Source: Nitrospira sp. (GTDB lineage: Bacteria; Nitrospirota; Nitrospiria; Nitrospirales; Nitrospiraceae). Taken from it: a stretch of 64,000 bases of DNA. How positions within the stretch are numbered: position 1 is the first letter of the stretch; the number at the start of each line of letters is the position of its first letter. The stretch covers positions 186,001 through 250,000 of the forward strand of contig JARFXP010000003.1 of assembly GCA_029194675.1 (NCBI GenBank), in the 5' to 3' direction. Below are positions 16,606-25,065 of this stretch, piece by piece. The position numbers were made by a program, and so were the translations under genes. Below the pieces are notes generated by a model, which was not told the DNA's origin, did no database searches, and saw only the letters and a program-made list of their open reading frames with translations.

Positions 16606-18996
16606 CGCTACACATGCTCTTCGCAAGGGAACGAGAAGACCTTGAGCGGGATCGGGGTGTCATGGGACGAGGCTTTGCGGGTGGCATGCAGGGTTTGCAG
16701 CGCCGTGACCGCCTGGTCGGCATGGTCGGAGGGGAGGACCGCAAAAATGATCGTATTGGTGTCGGGATTGAGGAAGGTCCCATACACGCGCCCCGAGACC
16801 CCCTTCCCCATGACGTTGCTCAGGACCGTGTAGGCCTTGACCCCGTTTCGCTCCAGGAGCTCCTCTAAGTCCCCTAACATCGAGTCCCGGGCCACAATGA
16901 TGAGGGTTTTCATCTGCATACCAGCCATCTATTCTCACTCCTCTCGTCCAGAGAACCACCTCAGGAGGCCGACCGCCTCCAGAGCGACTCCCTAATCTCA
17001 GGGACGGTTCACGGCTCAGTTCCTGGACCAACGGCTCGCCATGCGTGCTCGAGGCCCCGCCATCATAACGGATTAGGGGCCCCGGTCGTGGGCATTCCGC
17101 TGGTCAGCCGCGTCGTTCGGGAGATAGTTGCCGGAGGGAGGGGGGGCCCGAACTGATGCTCGCCGCTGAGCCCGCCCGCCTTCTTCGACATCGGCTGCTC
17201 AGATCGAGCACCGGAGACCCGCTCCTCCCTGGATGGCTGGGCGTCGGACCAACTCTCGGCCCCGGACATCCAGAAGTCGTCGCTCGTGGGCTCGGCCTAG
17301 CCAGCCTCGCCTTCCTGATTCATCGAGCGCATTCGGCTGGCATGCTCACCCCGTTGTGAGCCGTCCTCCCCATCGCCCACGCACCCGGTCCCCTGGGGGC
17401 CAGCCCATCGATGCCGCTCCTATTCTACGTCCGTAGAGGCCGCAGAGGCAAACCCTCATTGCCGCACCGAGGGCTTGGTCAGATCGTTGTACAAATGGTT
17501 ATTGTCGGCGTGCCCAGCGATCCCGCTGGCGGGAGGCGCTTTGTCTAGGTTGACATATTGGAACGTCCCAAACGGTTGAATCTGATCGTCCGAGGGCAAT
17601 TGCTGACGGTTCCACCCTCCGCCCAGGGCGCGGATGAGGGCGACGGAGGAGCGCAGCAGTTCGGCCTTGATTTGCACTGCGTCGATGCGCGCCAGCAGCG
17701 TCTGGAGCTCGGCGTAAATGACTTCCAGGCTGGACGCCAGGCCGCCCTGGTACAGTTCTATGGTGAGATTCTGCGTTTTGAAGTACGCGCCCACGGCGGC
17801 GTCTTGCCGATCGGCCGCGAGGGTCAGGCGGTTCGTCAGGGTCAAATTGCTCTCGACCTCGCGAAACGCGTTGAGCACGGTCGATCGGTACAGGTCCTCC
17901 ATTTCGCGATAGGCCGCCCACGCCTGGTTCAATTGGGCGCGGCGATAGCCCCCTTGGAACACCGGGAGCGACACGGCTGCGCCATAGGCCCAGAAACTAT
18001 TGGCTAGCTTGACCAGATTGAAGCCGTCTTCAAAGCCGCCATCCGCACGAAACGCGAGGTTGGGAAAAAACGCGGCTCGGGCGATCCCGACGGTGCGGCT
18101 GGCCTGGGCCATCCGGCGCTCACTGCCCGCGATATCGGGCCGGCGCTCCAGCAAGGTGGCGGGCAGGACACGCGGCACCGTAAAGTTGGCGACCCGCAGT
18201 TCATTGACCGGGTCAATCGTAAAACTGGTCGGCGTCACATTGAGGAGGATGGCGATCGCCTGTTCCGTCACTTGGCGTTGGGCTTGCACCTGCGCAAGTT
18301 TCGTCTGGGTACTGTAGTACAGCGATTCTACCCGGGCGACATCGAGGGCGGACGCGATCGCGCCGGCAAACTGGGAGTTGACGAGGTCGAGCGTGCTTTT
18401 GTAGAGGTCGATCGATTGCACGTAGATGGCCGTCTGGGCGTCGAAGCCCCGGAGGAGGAAATAGTCGGCCCCTACCTCCGCTTGGAGGCTCAGGCGGGCG
18501 AGGCCCCAGTCGGCGGCCCGTTCTTGGGCTCGGTAGGTCTCCACCTGGGCGGTATTGCGGAGCGCCGACCATAAATCGTACTCCCAGGAGGCCAGGCCGC
18601 CCAGTTCCATCGTGGCTTGTTGCAGCGGACTCTCAGGGGCCCGAAAGAGTCGCTCAAACGACTGGCGTTGGTGGGACCCGCCGAATTCGATCCCGATCTG
18701 CGGCAGGTATTGCGCCCGGGCCTTCATCATGACATTGCGGGCCTGCACGAACCGCTCGGCGGCGGCCTGGAGGTCCGGATTGGCCTCCATGGCCTGTTCG
18801 ACGAGCTTGTCCAGCACCGGATCGTTATACGCTTTCCACCAATCCGGGCGCAGTTCCGCATCCGACGGATTGGCCTCCACGAAGGGACTGGAGCCATGCC
18901 ACGACGCCGGTACGACGTATTCCGGCGGCTCATAGGTCGGCGCCAGATTGGCGCGCGGTAACCAATCACTGCACGCCGGAAAGGTGAGCGCCACCA
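16606..18996. repeat. 2,391-bp direct repeat, copy B (identical to 5842-8232)
   Basis: It starts 13 bases after the unit A regulator stop, so unit B directly adjoins unit A as a tandem. Sequence is the same as 5842-8232 through coding and noncoding parts; the match stops at 18997 inside the OMF signal-peptide codons. Confidence 0.93.
16608..16928 (-). CDS. PII-like protein linked to RND efflux pump (unit B)
   Basis: A 106-residue protein identical in sequence, ribosome-binding site and spacer to 5844-6164. It is the last gene of the unit B efflux operon, 527 bp after the OMF gene (spacer 16929-17455 holds nothing else convincing). Because the two copies are identical, a trimer formed from either gene would be the same protein, so it may serve both pumps. 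The assignment rests on size, PII-like strand/helix order and the known link of PII-NG proteins to RND pumps. Confidence 0.7.
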   Translation of the reverse strand: MAGMQMKTLIIVARDSMLGDLEELLERNGVKAYTVLSNVMGKGVSGRVYGTFLNPDTNTIIFAVLPSDHADQAVTALQTLHATRKASSHDTPIPLKVFSFPCEEHV

Positions 18997-19096
18997 GCAC
19001 CAAGCTGCAGCGCCATGCCGAGTTGAGCCAGGGGGTGGACATTGCTGGTGTCGTTCGCCCGCGCGCACTTATATCGATCGGCTGTAATGTTGTCAT
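17456..19096 (-). CDS. Outer-membrane efflux lipoprotein, NodT/CusC type (unit B)
   Basis: A 546-residue outer-membrane factor. From LVALTFPAC onward it is identical to the unit A protein; the residues before the lipobox are different and slightly longer. After signal-peptide cleavage the mature proteins would therefore be the same, and one duct type would serve two diverged adaptor/pump pairs. The start overlaps the membrane-fusion stop as ATGA. Domain content as in unit A: two OEP repeats with long alpha-barrel helices. Confidence 0.92.
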   Translation of the reverse strand: MTTLQPIDISARGRTTPAMSTPWLNSAWRCSLVLVALTFPACSDWLPRANLAPTYEPPEYVVPASWHGSSPFVEANPSDAELRPDWWKAYNDPVLDKLVEQAMEANPDLQAAAERFVQARNVMMKARAQYLPQIGIEFGGSHQRQSFERLFRAPESPLQQATMELGGLASWEYDLWSALRNTAQVETYRAQERAADWGLARLSLQAEVGADYFLLRGFDAQTAIYVQSIDLYKSTLDLVNSQFAGAIASALDVARVESLYYSTQTKLAQVQAQRQVTEQAIAILLNVTPTSFTIDPVNELRVANFTVPRVLPATLLERRPDIAGSERRMAQASRTVGIARAAFFPNLAFRADGGFEDGFNLVKLANSFWAYGAAVSLPVFQGGYRRAQLNQAWAAYREMEDLYRSTVLNAFREVESNLTLTNRLTLAADRQDAAVGAYFKTQNLTIELYQGGLASSLEVIYAELQTLLARIDAVQIKAELLRSSVALIRALGGGWNRQQLPSDDQIQPFGTFQYVNLDKAPPASGIAGHADNNHLYNDLTKPSVRQ

Positions 19097-20316
19097 AGGG
19101 TCGACGATGATCCTTCCTTTGGTGCCGCGGCTTCTGGTGCCGGCTTCTCTCCCGTGACAAGATCATAGCCGGCCGTGGGTGTGACGATGCGTACCTTGTT
19201 GCCTTCGAGCAACGCGGCGCTGGGGTTGTTCACGATGCGGTCGCTGGGTGAAAGTCCCTCTTCAATCTCGACAATTTGGTCCATGAGTTTACTGACCTTG
19301 ACGGATTTCAAATGGATACGGTCGTCCTCCGTTACCACGGCCACTTGTGTGCCTCGCTCCTGGAACACCAACGCAGTGGAGGGCATCGTGAAGGCTTGTC
19401 GATCGATCGGCGCCGTCAGGTGGACCTGGGCGTAGGAGCCGGGCCAGAGCGCTCGGTCCTCGTTCTCGATCGTGAACACAGTGGTTGCAGTGCGCGTGCC
19501 CACCTCGAATCCCTTGGCAACGGTCAGAAACTGGAAGTTGAAATGCCGATGAGGCAATTGCGGCACAGTCACGTCGGCCGTCAAGCCTGGATTGAGAAAA
19601 GGCCCGAACGCCTCCGGCACACTGACAAAGAGACGCAACTTATCGACGACGGCGACTGTAAACAGGTTGGTTTTCGCATTGGGGGTGCTGAGGTTGCCCT
19701 CCTTACTGACCAAGTCGCCGACGTTGATGTTGCGTTGGATGACGACACCGTCAAACGGCGCGACGATCTTTTTGAACCCGATGAACGCCTCGATGTTCTT
19801 GACCTTTTGCTCCGCTGCCTTGACCATCGCGCCTTGGGCTCTCATGTTTTGTTCCTGCACCGTGATCGACTGCTCGGACACCGCATGATTGGGGCGCAGC
19901 GCGATCCAGCGATTCGCGGTCACCTCGGCGAGCCGATACTTGGCGCGCTCGGATTCCAAATCCGCATGAGCTTGCCGAAATTCGGCGTCGAGATCCGGAG
20001 TGCTGATTTCGGCGAGGAGGTCGCCTGCCTTCACGGTGTCACCGTAGTCCTTGTGCCACATCTTCACATAGCCCGTGACCCGCGCGTAGATCGGCGCCTC
20101 GTACCAACCCACGATATTGCCGGGAAGCACAATCGTCTCGGACCCTGGAAGCGGCTTGGGAGAAACGACCGCGACCGTGGGCACGGCCTCTTCGAGCGTC
20201 TTGTTGTGCAGCAAGGCGGCGTCGCTTTTGGCCTCTTGCATCCGATAGCCGAGGTAGGCTCCGCACACAATGACGGTTGCAATGATGATACGTGATTTAA
20301 TGGATGTCATTATCAT
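19093..20316 (-). CDS. RND membrane-fusion (periplasmic adaptor) protein, unit B
   Basis: A 407-residue HlyD/AcrA-type adaptor, homologous to the unit A adaptor but clearly diverged. It has an N-terminal anchor (IIIATVIVCGAYLGYRM), lipoyl halves YVKMWHKDYGDTVKAGDLL and KKIVAPFDGVVIQRNINVG, and the barrel motif LFVSVPEAFGPFLNPGL. The tail lacks the Lys/Val-rich end of the unit A protein and is Ala/Pro/Ser-rich. It overlaps the preceding pump C-half gene by four bases (ATGA) and the OMF gene by four bases, giving a continuous coupled operon. Confidence 0.9.
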   Translation of the reverse strand: MIMTSIKSRIIIATVIVCGAYLGYRMQEAKSDAALLHNKTLEEAVPTVAVVSPKPLPGSETIVLPGNIVGWYEAPIYARVTGYVKMWHKDYGDTVKAGDLLAEISTPDLDAEFRQAHADLESERAKYRLAEVTANRWIALRPNHAVSEQSITVQEQNMRAQGAMVKAAEQKVKNIEAFIGFKKIVAPFDGVVIQRNINVGDLVSKEGNLSTPNAKTNLFTVAVVDKLRLFVSVPEAFGPFLNPGLTADVTVPQLPHRHFNFQFLTVAKGFEVGTRTATTVFTIENEDRALWPGSYAQVHLTAPIDRQAFTMPSTALVFQERGTQVAVVTEDDRIHLKSVKVSKLMDQIVEIEEGLSPSDRIVNNPSAALLEGNKVRIVTPTAGYDLVTGEKPAPEAAAPKEGSSSTL

Positions 20317-22013
20317 GAGATCTCCTTCTGTTGTGTAGCCATACGCCGGCTGTAAACGATGGCATACACGCAGGGTACGAAAAACAGGGTGAAGAGCGTG
20401 GCCATGAGCAAGCCGCCGATGACGGCGCGACCCAGCGGCGCGTTCTGCGAATAGCCCGTCGCCATGGGGACCATCCCTATAATCATGGCCGCGGCAGTCA
20501 TGAGCACCGGGCGGAACCGGGTCGTTCCGGCTTCAATCGCGGCCCGTAATGCGTCGCCGTGCTCTTGAAGCATCTCGCGCGCATAGGACACCACGAGGAT
20601 CGAATTGGCGGTCCCTGTTCCCATGCACATGATGGCGCCCGTCAGCGCTGGTTCGGACAGACGCGTATGGGTGAGGAACAAGGCCCAGGCGATACCCGCC
20701 AGCGCGCCGGGCAAGGCCGTGATGATGATGAAGGGATCGAGCCAGGATTGGAAATTGACGACGATCAACAGATAGATCAGCACGATCGCGGCGAGCAGTC
20801 CGAAGATCAGCTCGAAATAGGCGTCCCGCATCAGCTCGGCTTGGCCGTGGATTTCAATTTCAGCCGTGCGAGGCTTCTCGTGCTCCAGACTCTTGGTAAC
20901 CTTTTCAACGTCCGCCAGCACCGAACCGAGGTCGCGGTCCTCGGCCGAGACATAGATGTCGAAGAGCGGCATGATGTTGCCGTGCGTGACCACGCCCGGC
21001 GTTCCCTCCACCGACAGATCGGTTAAATTACCTAGGAGTTGCACTTCGTTAGTGGTGGTATCATTTGCTGAGTCGACCGGGACGGTCTTGAGACTATTGA
21101 CGCTATTGATGAAGGGTTGCGGTGTATAGACGTTGATCAGATACGACATACCGGTTGAGGGATCGAGCCAGTAAACCTGATCCACTTGTTGGCTCCCGGC
21201 AGTCGTCATGAGCAGGTTGTCGGCCATGTCCGACAGAGTTCTATTGACTCCGAGTCCGAATGTGCGGTCGCCTTCGACCATCATGGTCGGCGTGCGCATT
21301 GTTTGCTGGATGACCACATCTGTGGCGCCGGGGATCTCGCGATATTTGTCCATCAATTTCCGGGCAAACTCATAGCTGGCGTAGATATCCGGGCCGTTGA
21401 CCTGCACGTCGATCGGCGCGGGCGCGCCGAAGTTGAGAATCTTGGCGGTCAGATCGGACGGCTGAAACGTGAATTCGGTCCCCGGAAACCGTTCTTTCAA
21501 GCCCTTGCGGACGATCTGCCGGTACTCCCACACGGGAGACTTTTCGTCCTTCAAGAGGATCGTCAAATCGCAATCCTGAGAGCCGACCGTCGGCGTCGGA
21601 ATGAACGCGAGATTGTGCGGCCCGACCGGCAGACCGCAATTGCTGACGATGTTTTCGACTTGATCGGGCAACAGCTCTTCGATGCTGGAGGACACCAACG
21701 TGGACAGACGCCCGCTCACCTCGATGCGCGTTCCGAGCGGCGCCCGCATATGCATTTGCAAAACCCCCGACCGGATCTCCGGGAAATAGTCGCGACCGAG
21801 GAAGAAAAACAGGCCCATCGAGGCTACCGCGACGGCGAGCGAAACGGTGACGAAGGCGCGACGACGAGCGATCGCCCATTCCAACAACGTGCCGTAGCGC
21901 TCTCGGAACTTGTTGAAGCGACGCTCGAACCCCTTCTGAAAGCGGACGAAGATATTCGATGATTGTTCCGCGCCTGGTTGTCCGTGCTGGTGGTCTTCAT
22001 GCGGTTGCGACAT
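20313..22013 (-). CDS. RND efflux pump, C-terminal half (unit B split pump)
   Basis: A 566-residue protein corresponding to the second RND repeat. It starts in the His-rich linker (MSQPHEDHQHGQPGAEQSSN), then TM7 (AFVTVSLAVAVASMGLFFFLG), the second porter domain, and TM8-12 with GTGTANSILVVSYARE and PVLMTAAAMIIGMVPM. It lines up with the C half of the full-length unit A pump. Its ATG lies 17 bases inside the end of the N-half gene, so the two are translationally coupled. A two-subunit pump is plausible because the break falls in the cytoplasmic loop between repeats. A frameshift of a once-continuous gene is the other explanation. Confidence 0.85.
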   Translation of the reverse strand: MSQPHEDHQHGQPGAEQSSNIFVRFQKGFERRFNKFRERYGTLLEWAIARRRAFVTVSLAVAVASMGLFFFLGRDYFPEIRSGVLQMHMRAPLGTRIEVSGRLSTLVSSSIEELLPDQVENIVSNCGLPVGPHNLAFIPTPTVGSQDCDLTILLKDEKSPVWEYRQIVRKGLKERFPGTEFTFQPSDLTAKILNFGAPAPIDVQVNGPDIYASYEFARKLMDKYREIPGATDVVIQQTMRTPTMMVEGDRTFGLGVNRTLSDMADNLLMTTAGSQQVDQVYWLDPSTGMSYLINVYTPQPFINSVNSLKTVPVDSANDTTTNEVQLLGNLTDLSVEGTPGVVTHGNIMPLFDIYVSAEDRDLGSVLADVEKVTKSLEHEKPRTAEIEIHGQAELMRDAYFELIFGLLAAIVLIYLLIVVNFQSWLDPFIIITALPGALAGIAWALFLTHTRLSEPALTGAIMCMGTGTANSILVVSYAREMLQEHGDALRAAIEAGTTRFRPVLMTAAAMIIGMVPMATGYSQNAPLGRAVIGGLLMATLFTLFFVPCVYAIVYSRRMATQQKEIS

Positions 22014-23496
22014 GGTGACTCCTCATCATATATTTGGCCATGGTCGGCACTAGTGTGAACGAAAGGATGAACGAGGCGAGCATCGCGATCATGACGGCCT
22101 CCGCCATGGGCTTAAAGAGATAGCCGGAACTGCCGGTGAGCCCGAAGAGCGGCAGCCAAGCGATTGCGATGCACAGCGTGGCGACGAGCGTCGGGACGAC
22201 GATCTGATTGGCGGCGTCGATGATGGCCTGTTCCAAGGGCTTGCCCATCTCGAGATGGCGATCGATGTTTTCGATCATCACAATCGCATTATCCACGAGG
22301 ATCCCGACCGCCAGGGCCAGACCGCCCAAGGTCATGACGTTGATCGACTCCCCGAGCCAATGCAGGCCGATGATGGCGGTCAAGATGGACAGCGGGATCG
22401 ACGTCCAGACGATGACGGTGGCCCGCCAGGAGCCGAGCAACAGCAGCACAATGAAGCCGACCAGCGCGCCGGCGATCAACATTTCATGCAGGACGTCCGA
22501 GATTGCATCCTTGACGAAGGTCGAAGCGTCGTCCAGAAGCCTGATCTTCACCCCCTCCGGGACGACGTGCTCGGCCCGAGGAATCATCTTCTTGATCCCA
22601 TCCACCACCGCCAGAGTCGAGGCCTCGGTGCTCTTCATGACGACGATGATGACGGTCTGCTTGCCCTTCACCAGCACCGCATTCTGCTGGACTCGGCCCA
22701 TGAGGCGCACCGAGGCCACGTCGCGCAGATAGACGAACGCGTTGCCTTCCCGCTTGACCGGGATATTGGCGAACTCTTCGATCTGCAGCGGTGACGCATT
22801 CGTCTGGACGATCCAGTCCGTTGTGTTGATCTTGATATCGCCGGTGGGCAGCACGCGATATTGCTTCATGAGGACATTGTGAATGTCGGACGGCGTGAGG
22901 CTGCGCGCGAGCATTTTCTGCGGATCGAGGTTGACCATGACCTGCATATCCTGGCCTCCATAGGGATGCGGCAGGATGGCGCCGTTGACGGTTACGAGCA
23001 GCGGTCGGATCCGCATGTAGGCGAGGTTATAGAGCTCCGCCGGGGTCATGTTGTCGGAGCTCACCTCCAGCATCGCCACGGGGATCGACGAGGGGGCGAG
23101 TCGCATGATCATGGGCGGAGAAATGTCCGGCGGCAACGCTTTCACGACCGTCTGGGCAATGGCCATGATATCCGCTTCGGCTCGACCGACATCCACTCCG
23201 TCTTGGAGATAGATATTGGTGATACTGCTCCCGTAGTACGAGTGACTGTGCATGTACTTGATGCCTTCCACGGTGGCGGTCACGAACCGTTCGAACAGAT
23301 ATGTGATGCGGCCTTCCACCTGTTGCGGCAACAGGCCGGAGTAGATCCAGACGACAGAGGTGACGGGGATCAAGATATTCGGTAAGACATCGGTCGGCAT
23401 GTGCTGGATCGTCAGCCCCCCGAACAGCACGATGAGGATCGACATCACCACGAAGGTGTATGGCCTGCGCAAGGCTATTGCGACGATCTGCTTCAT
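21997..23496 (-). CDS. RND efflux pump, N-terminal half (unit B split pump)
   Basis: A 499-residue protein covering TM1, the first porter domain and TM2-6 of an RND pump, ending MAKYMMRSHHVATA where the full-length unit A pump continues. TM4 reads GILVDNAIVMIEN (D402, N403), so the second proton-relay Asp is replaced. It overlaps the C-half gene by 17 bases. Its own start overlaps the stop of a 29-codon mini-ORF as ATGA. It is nearly the same as the upstream N-half copy 23566-25065 but differs at several positions, including this TM4 residue. Together with the C half it gives ~1065 residues, the size of a normal pump. Confidence 0.86.
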   Translation of the reverse strand: MKQIVAIALRRPYTFVVMSILIVLFGGLTIQHMPTDVLPNILIPVTSVVWIYSGLLPQQVEGRITYLFERFVTATVEGIKYMHSHSYYGSSITNIYLQDGVDVGRAEADIMAIAQTVVKALPPDISPPMIMRLAPSSIPVAMLEVSSDNMTPAELYNLAYMRIRPLLVTVNGAILPHPYGGQDMQVMVNLDPQKMLARSLTPSDIHNVLMKQYRVLPTGDIKINTTDWIVQTNASPLQIEEFANIPVKREGNAFVYLRDVASVRLMGRVQQNAVLVKGKQTVIIVVMKSTEASTLAVVDGIKKMIPRAEHVVPEGVKIRLLDDASTFVKDAISDVLHEMLIAGALVGFIVLLLLGSWRATVIVWTSIPLSILTAIIGLHWLGESINVMTLGGLALAVGILVDNAIVMIENIDRHLEMGKPLEQAIIDAANQIVVPTLVATLCIAIAWLPLFGLTGSSGYLFKPMAEAVMIAMLASFILSFTLVPTMAKYMMRSHHVATA

Positions 23497-23582
23497 GCTT
23501 CGCCCTCGATGCTCATGACCAGCCTCCGCAACGATTCCGCGTCGGGTTGTCCGTGCTGGTGGTCTTCATGCGGTTGCGACAT
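23493..23582 (-). CDS. 29-aa mini-ORF joining the two N-half genes
   Basis: This ORF begins with the same codons as the C-half gene (MSQPHEDHQHGQP) and then runs into new sequence for 16 codons. It stops at a TGA that overlaps the ATG of the next N-half gene (ATGA, 23493-23496). Its start lies inside the end of the upstream N-half copy, as in the true C-half gene. It is a scar of the tandem duplication that still keeps stop-start coupling through the whole operon. Whether the peptide itself does anything is unknown; a ribosome-relay role is inferred. Confidence 0.55.
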   Translation of the reverse strand: MSQPHEDHQHGQPDAESLRRLVMSIEGEA

Positions 23583-25065
23583 GGTGACTCCTCATCATAT
23601 ATTTGGCCATGGTCGGCACCAGTGTGCGCGAAAGGATGAACGAGGCGATCATCGCGATCATGACGGCCTCCGCCATGGGCTTAAAGAGATAGCCTGAGGC
23701 ACCGGTGAGCCCGAAGAGCGGGAGCCAGGCGATTGCGATGCACAGCGTGGCGACGAGCGTCGGGACGACGATCTGATTGGCGGCGTCGATGATGGCCTGT
23801 TCCAGCGGCTTGCCCATCTCGAGATGGCGATCGATGTTTTCGATCATCACGGTTGCGTCATCTACGAGGATCCCGACCGCCAGGGCCAGACCGCCCAAGG
23901 TCATGACGTTGATCGTCTCCCCGAGCCAATGCAAGCCGATGATGGCGGTCAAGATGGACAGCGGGATCGACGTCCAGACGATGACGGTGGCCCGCCAGGA
24001 GCCGAGCAACAGCAACACGATGAGGCCGACCAGCGCGCCGGCGGTCAGCATTTCGTGGACCACGTCGGAGATCGCATCCTTGACGAAGGTCGAAGCGTCG
24101 TCCAGAAGCCTGATCTTCACCCCCTCCGGGACGACGTGCTCGGCCCGAGGAATCATCTTCTTGATCCCATCCACCACCGCCAGAGTCGAGGCCTCGGTGC
24201 TCTTCATGACGACGATGATGACGGTCTGCTTGCCCTTCACCAGCACCGCATTCTGCTGGACTCGGCCCATGAGGCGCACCGAGGCCACGTCGCGCAGATA
24301 GACGAACGCGTTGCCTTCCCGCTTGACCGGGATATTGGCGAACTCTTCGATCTGCAGCGGTGACGCATTCGTCTGGACGATCCAGTCCGTTGTGTTGATC
24401 TTGATATCGCCGGTGGGCAGCACGCGATATTGCTTCATGAGGACATTGTGAATGTCGGACGGCGTGAGGCTGCGCGCGAGCATTTTCTGCGGATCGAGGT
24501 TGACCATGACCTGCATATCCTGGCCTCCATAGGGATGCGGCAGGATGGCGCCGTTGACGGTTACGAGCAGCGGTCGGATCCGCATGTAGGCGAGGTTATA
24601 GAGCTCCGCCGGGGTCATGTTGTCGGAGCTCACCTCCAGCATCGCCACGGGGATCGACGAGGGGGCGAGTCGCATGATCATGGGCGGAGAAATGTCCGGC
24701 GGCAACGCTTTCACGACCGTCTGGGCAATGGCCATGATATCCGCTTCGGCTCGACCGACATCCACTCCGTCTTGGAGATAGATATTGGTGATACTGCTCC
24801 CGTAGTACGAGTGACTGTGCATGTACTTGATGCCTTCCACGGTGGCGGTCACGAACCGTTCGAACAGATACGTGATGCGGCCTTCCACCTGTTGCGGCAA
24901 CAGGCCGGAGTAGATCCAGACGACGGAGGTGACCGGAATCGTGATATTCGGGAAGACATCGGTCGGCATGTGCTGGATCGTCAGCCCCCCGAACAGCACG
25001 ATGAGGATCGACATCACCACGAAGGTGTACGGTCTGCGCAGAGCAATGAGAACGATCTTATTCAT
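23566..25065 (-). CDS. Extra RND N-terminal half (unit B, first gene of operon)
   Basis: A 499-residue N-half transporter without its own C half. It resembles 21997-23496 across its length, but starts MNKIVLIALRRPYTF and keeps the canonical TM4 pair (D402, D403 in GILVDDATVMIEN), whereas the downstream copy and the unit A pump have DN. It is the promoter-proximal gene of the unit B operon, ~227 bp downstream of the sigma-54 candidate. It could pair with the single C half as an alternative N subunit, or be a duplication relic. No frame damage is visible. Confidence 0.85.
   Translation of the reverse strand: MNKIVLIALRRPYTFVVMSILIVLFGGLTIQHMPTDVFPNITIPVTSVVWIYSGLLPQQVEGRITYLFERFVTATVEGIKYMHSHSYYGSSITNIYLQDGVDVGRAEADIMAIAQTVVKALPPDISPPMIMRLAPSSIPVAMLEVSSDNMTPAELYNLAYMRIRPLLVTVNGAILPHPYGGQDMQVMVNLDPQKMLARSLTPSDIHNVLMKQYRVLPTGDIKINTTDWIVQTNASPLQIEEFANIPVKREGNAFVYLRDVASVRLMGRVQQNAVLVKGKQTVIIVVMKSTEASTLAVVDGIKKMIPRAEHVVPEGVKIRLLDDASTFVKDAISDVVHEMLTAGALVGLIVLLLLGSWRATVIVWTSIPLSILTAIIGLHWLGETINVMTLGGLALAVGILVDDATVMIENIDRHLEMGKPLEQAIIDAANQIVVPTLVATLCIAIAWLPLFGLTGASGYLFKPMAEAVMIAMIASFILSRTLVPTMAKYMMRSHHVATA

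Larger units (their letters stand above)
21976..25054. repeat. Tandem duplication of the RND N-half gene (period 1,569 bp)
   Basis: 21976-23485 and 23545-25054 are highly similar at constant offset 1,569. Each copy includes the first codons of the C-half gene at its 3' end. Differences are concentrated in the first ~15 codons, around residues 335-350 and 390-405, and near the end; the middle is almost unchanged. Confidence 0.92.
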
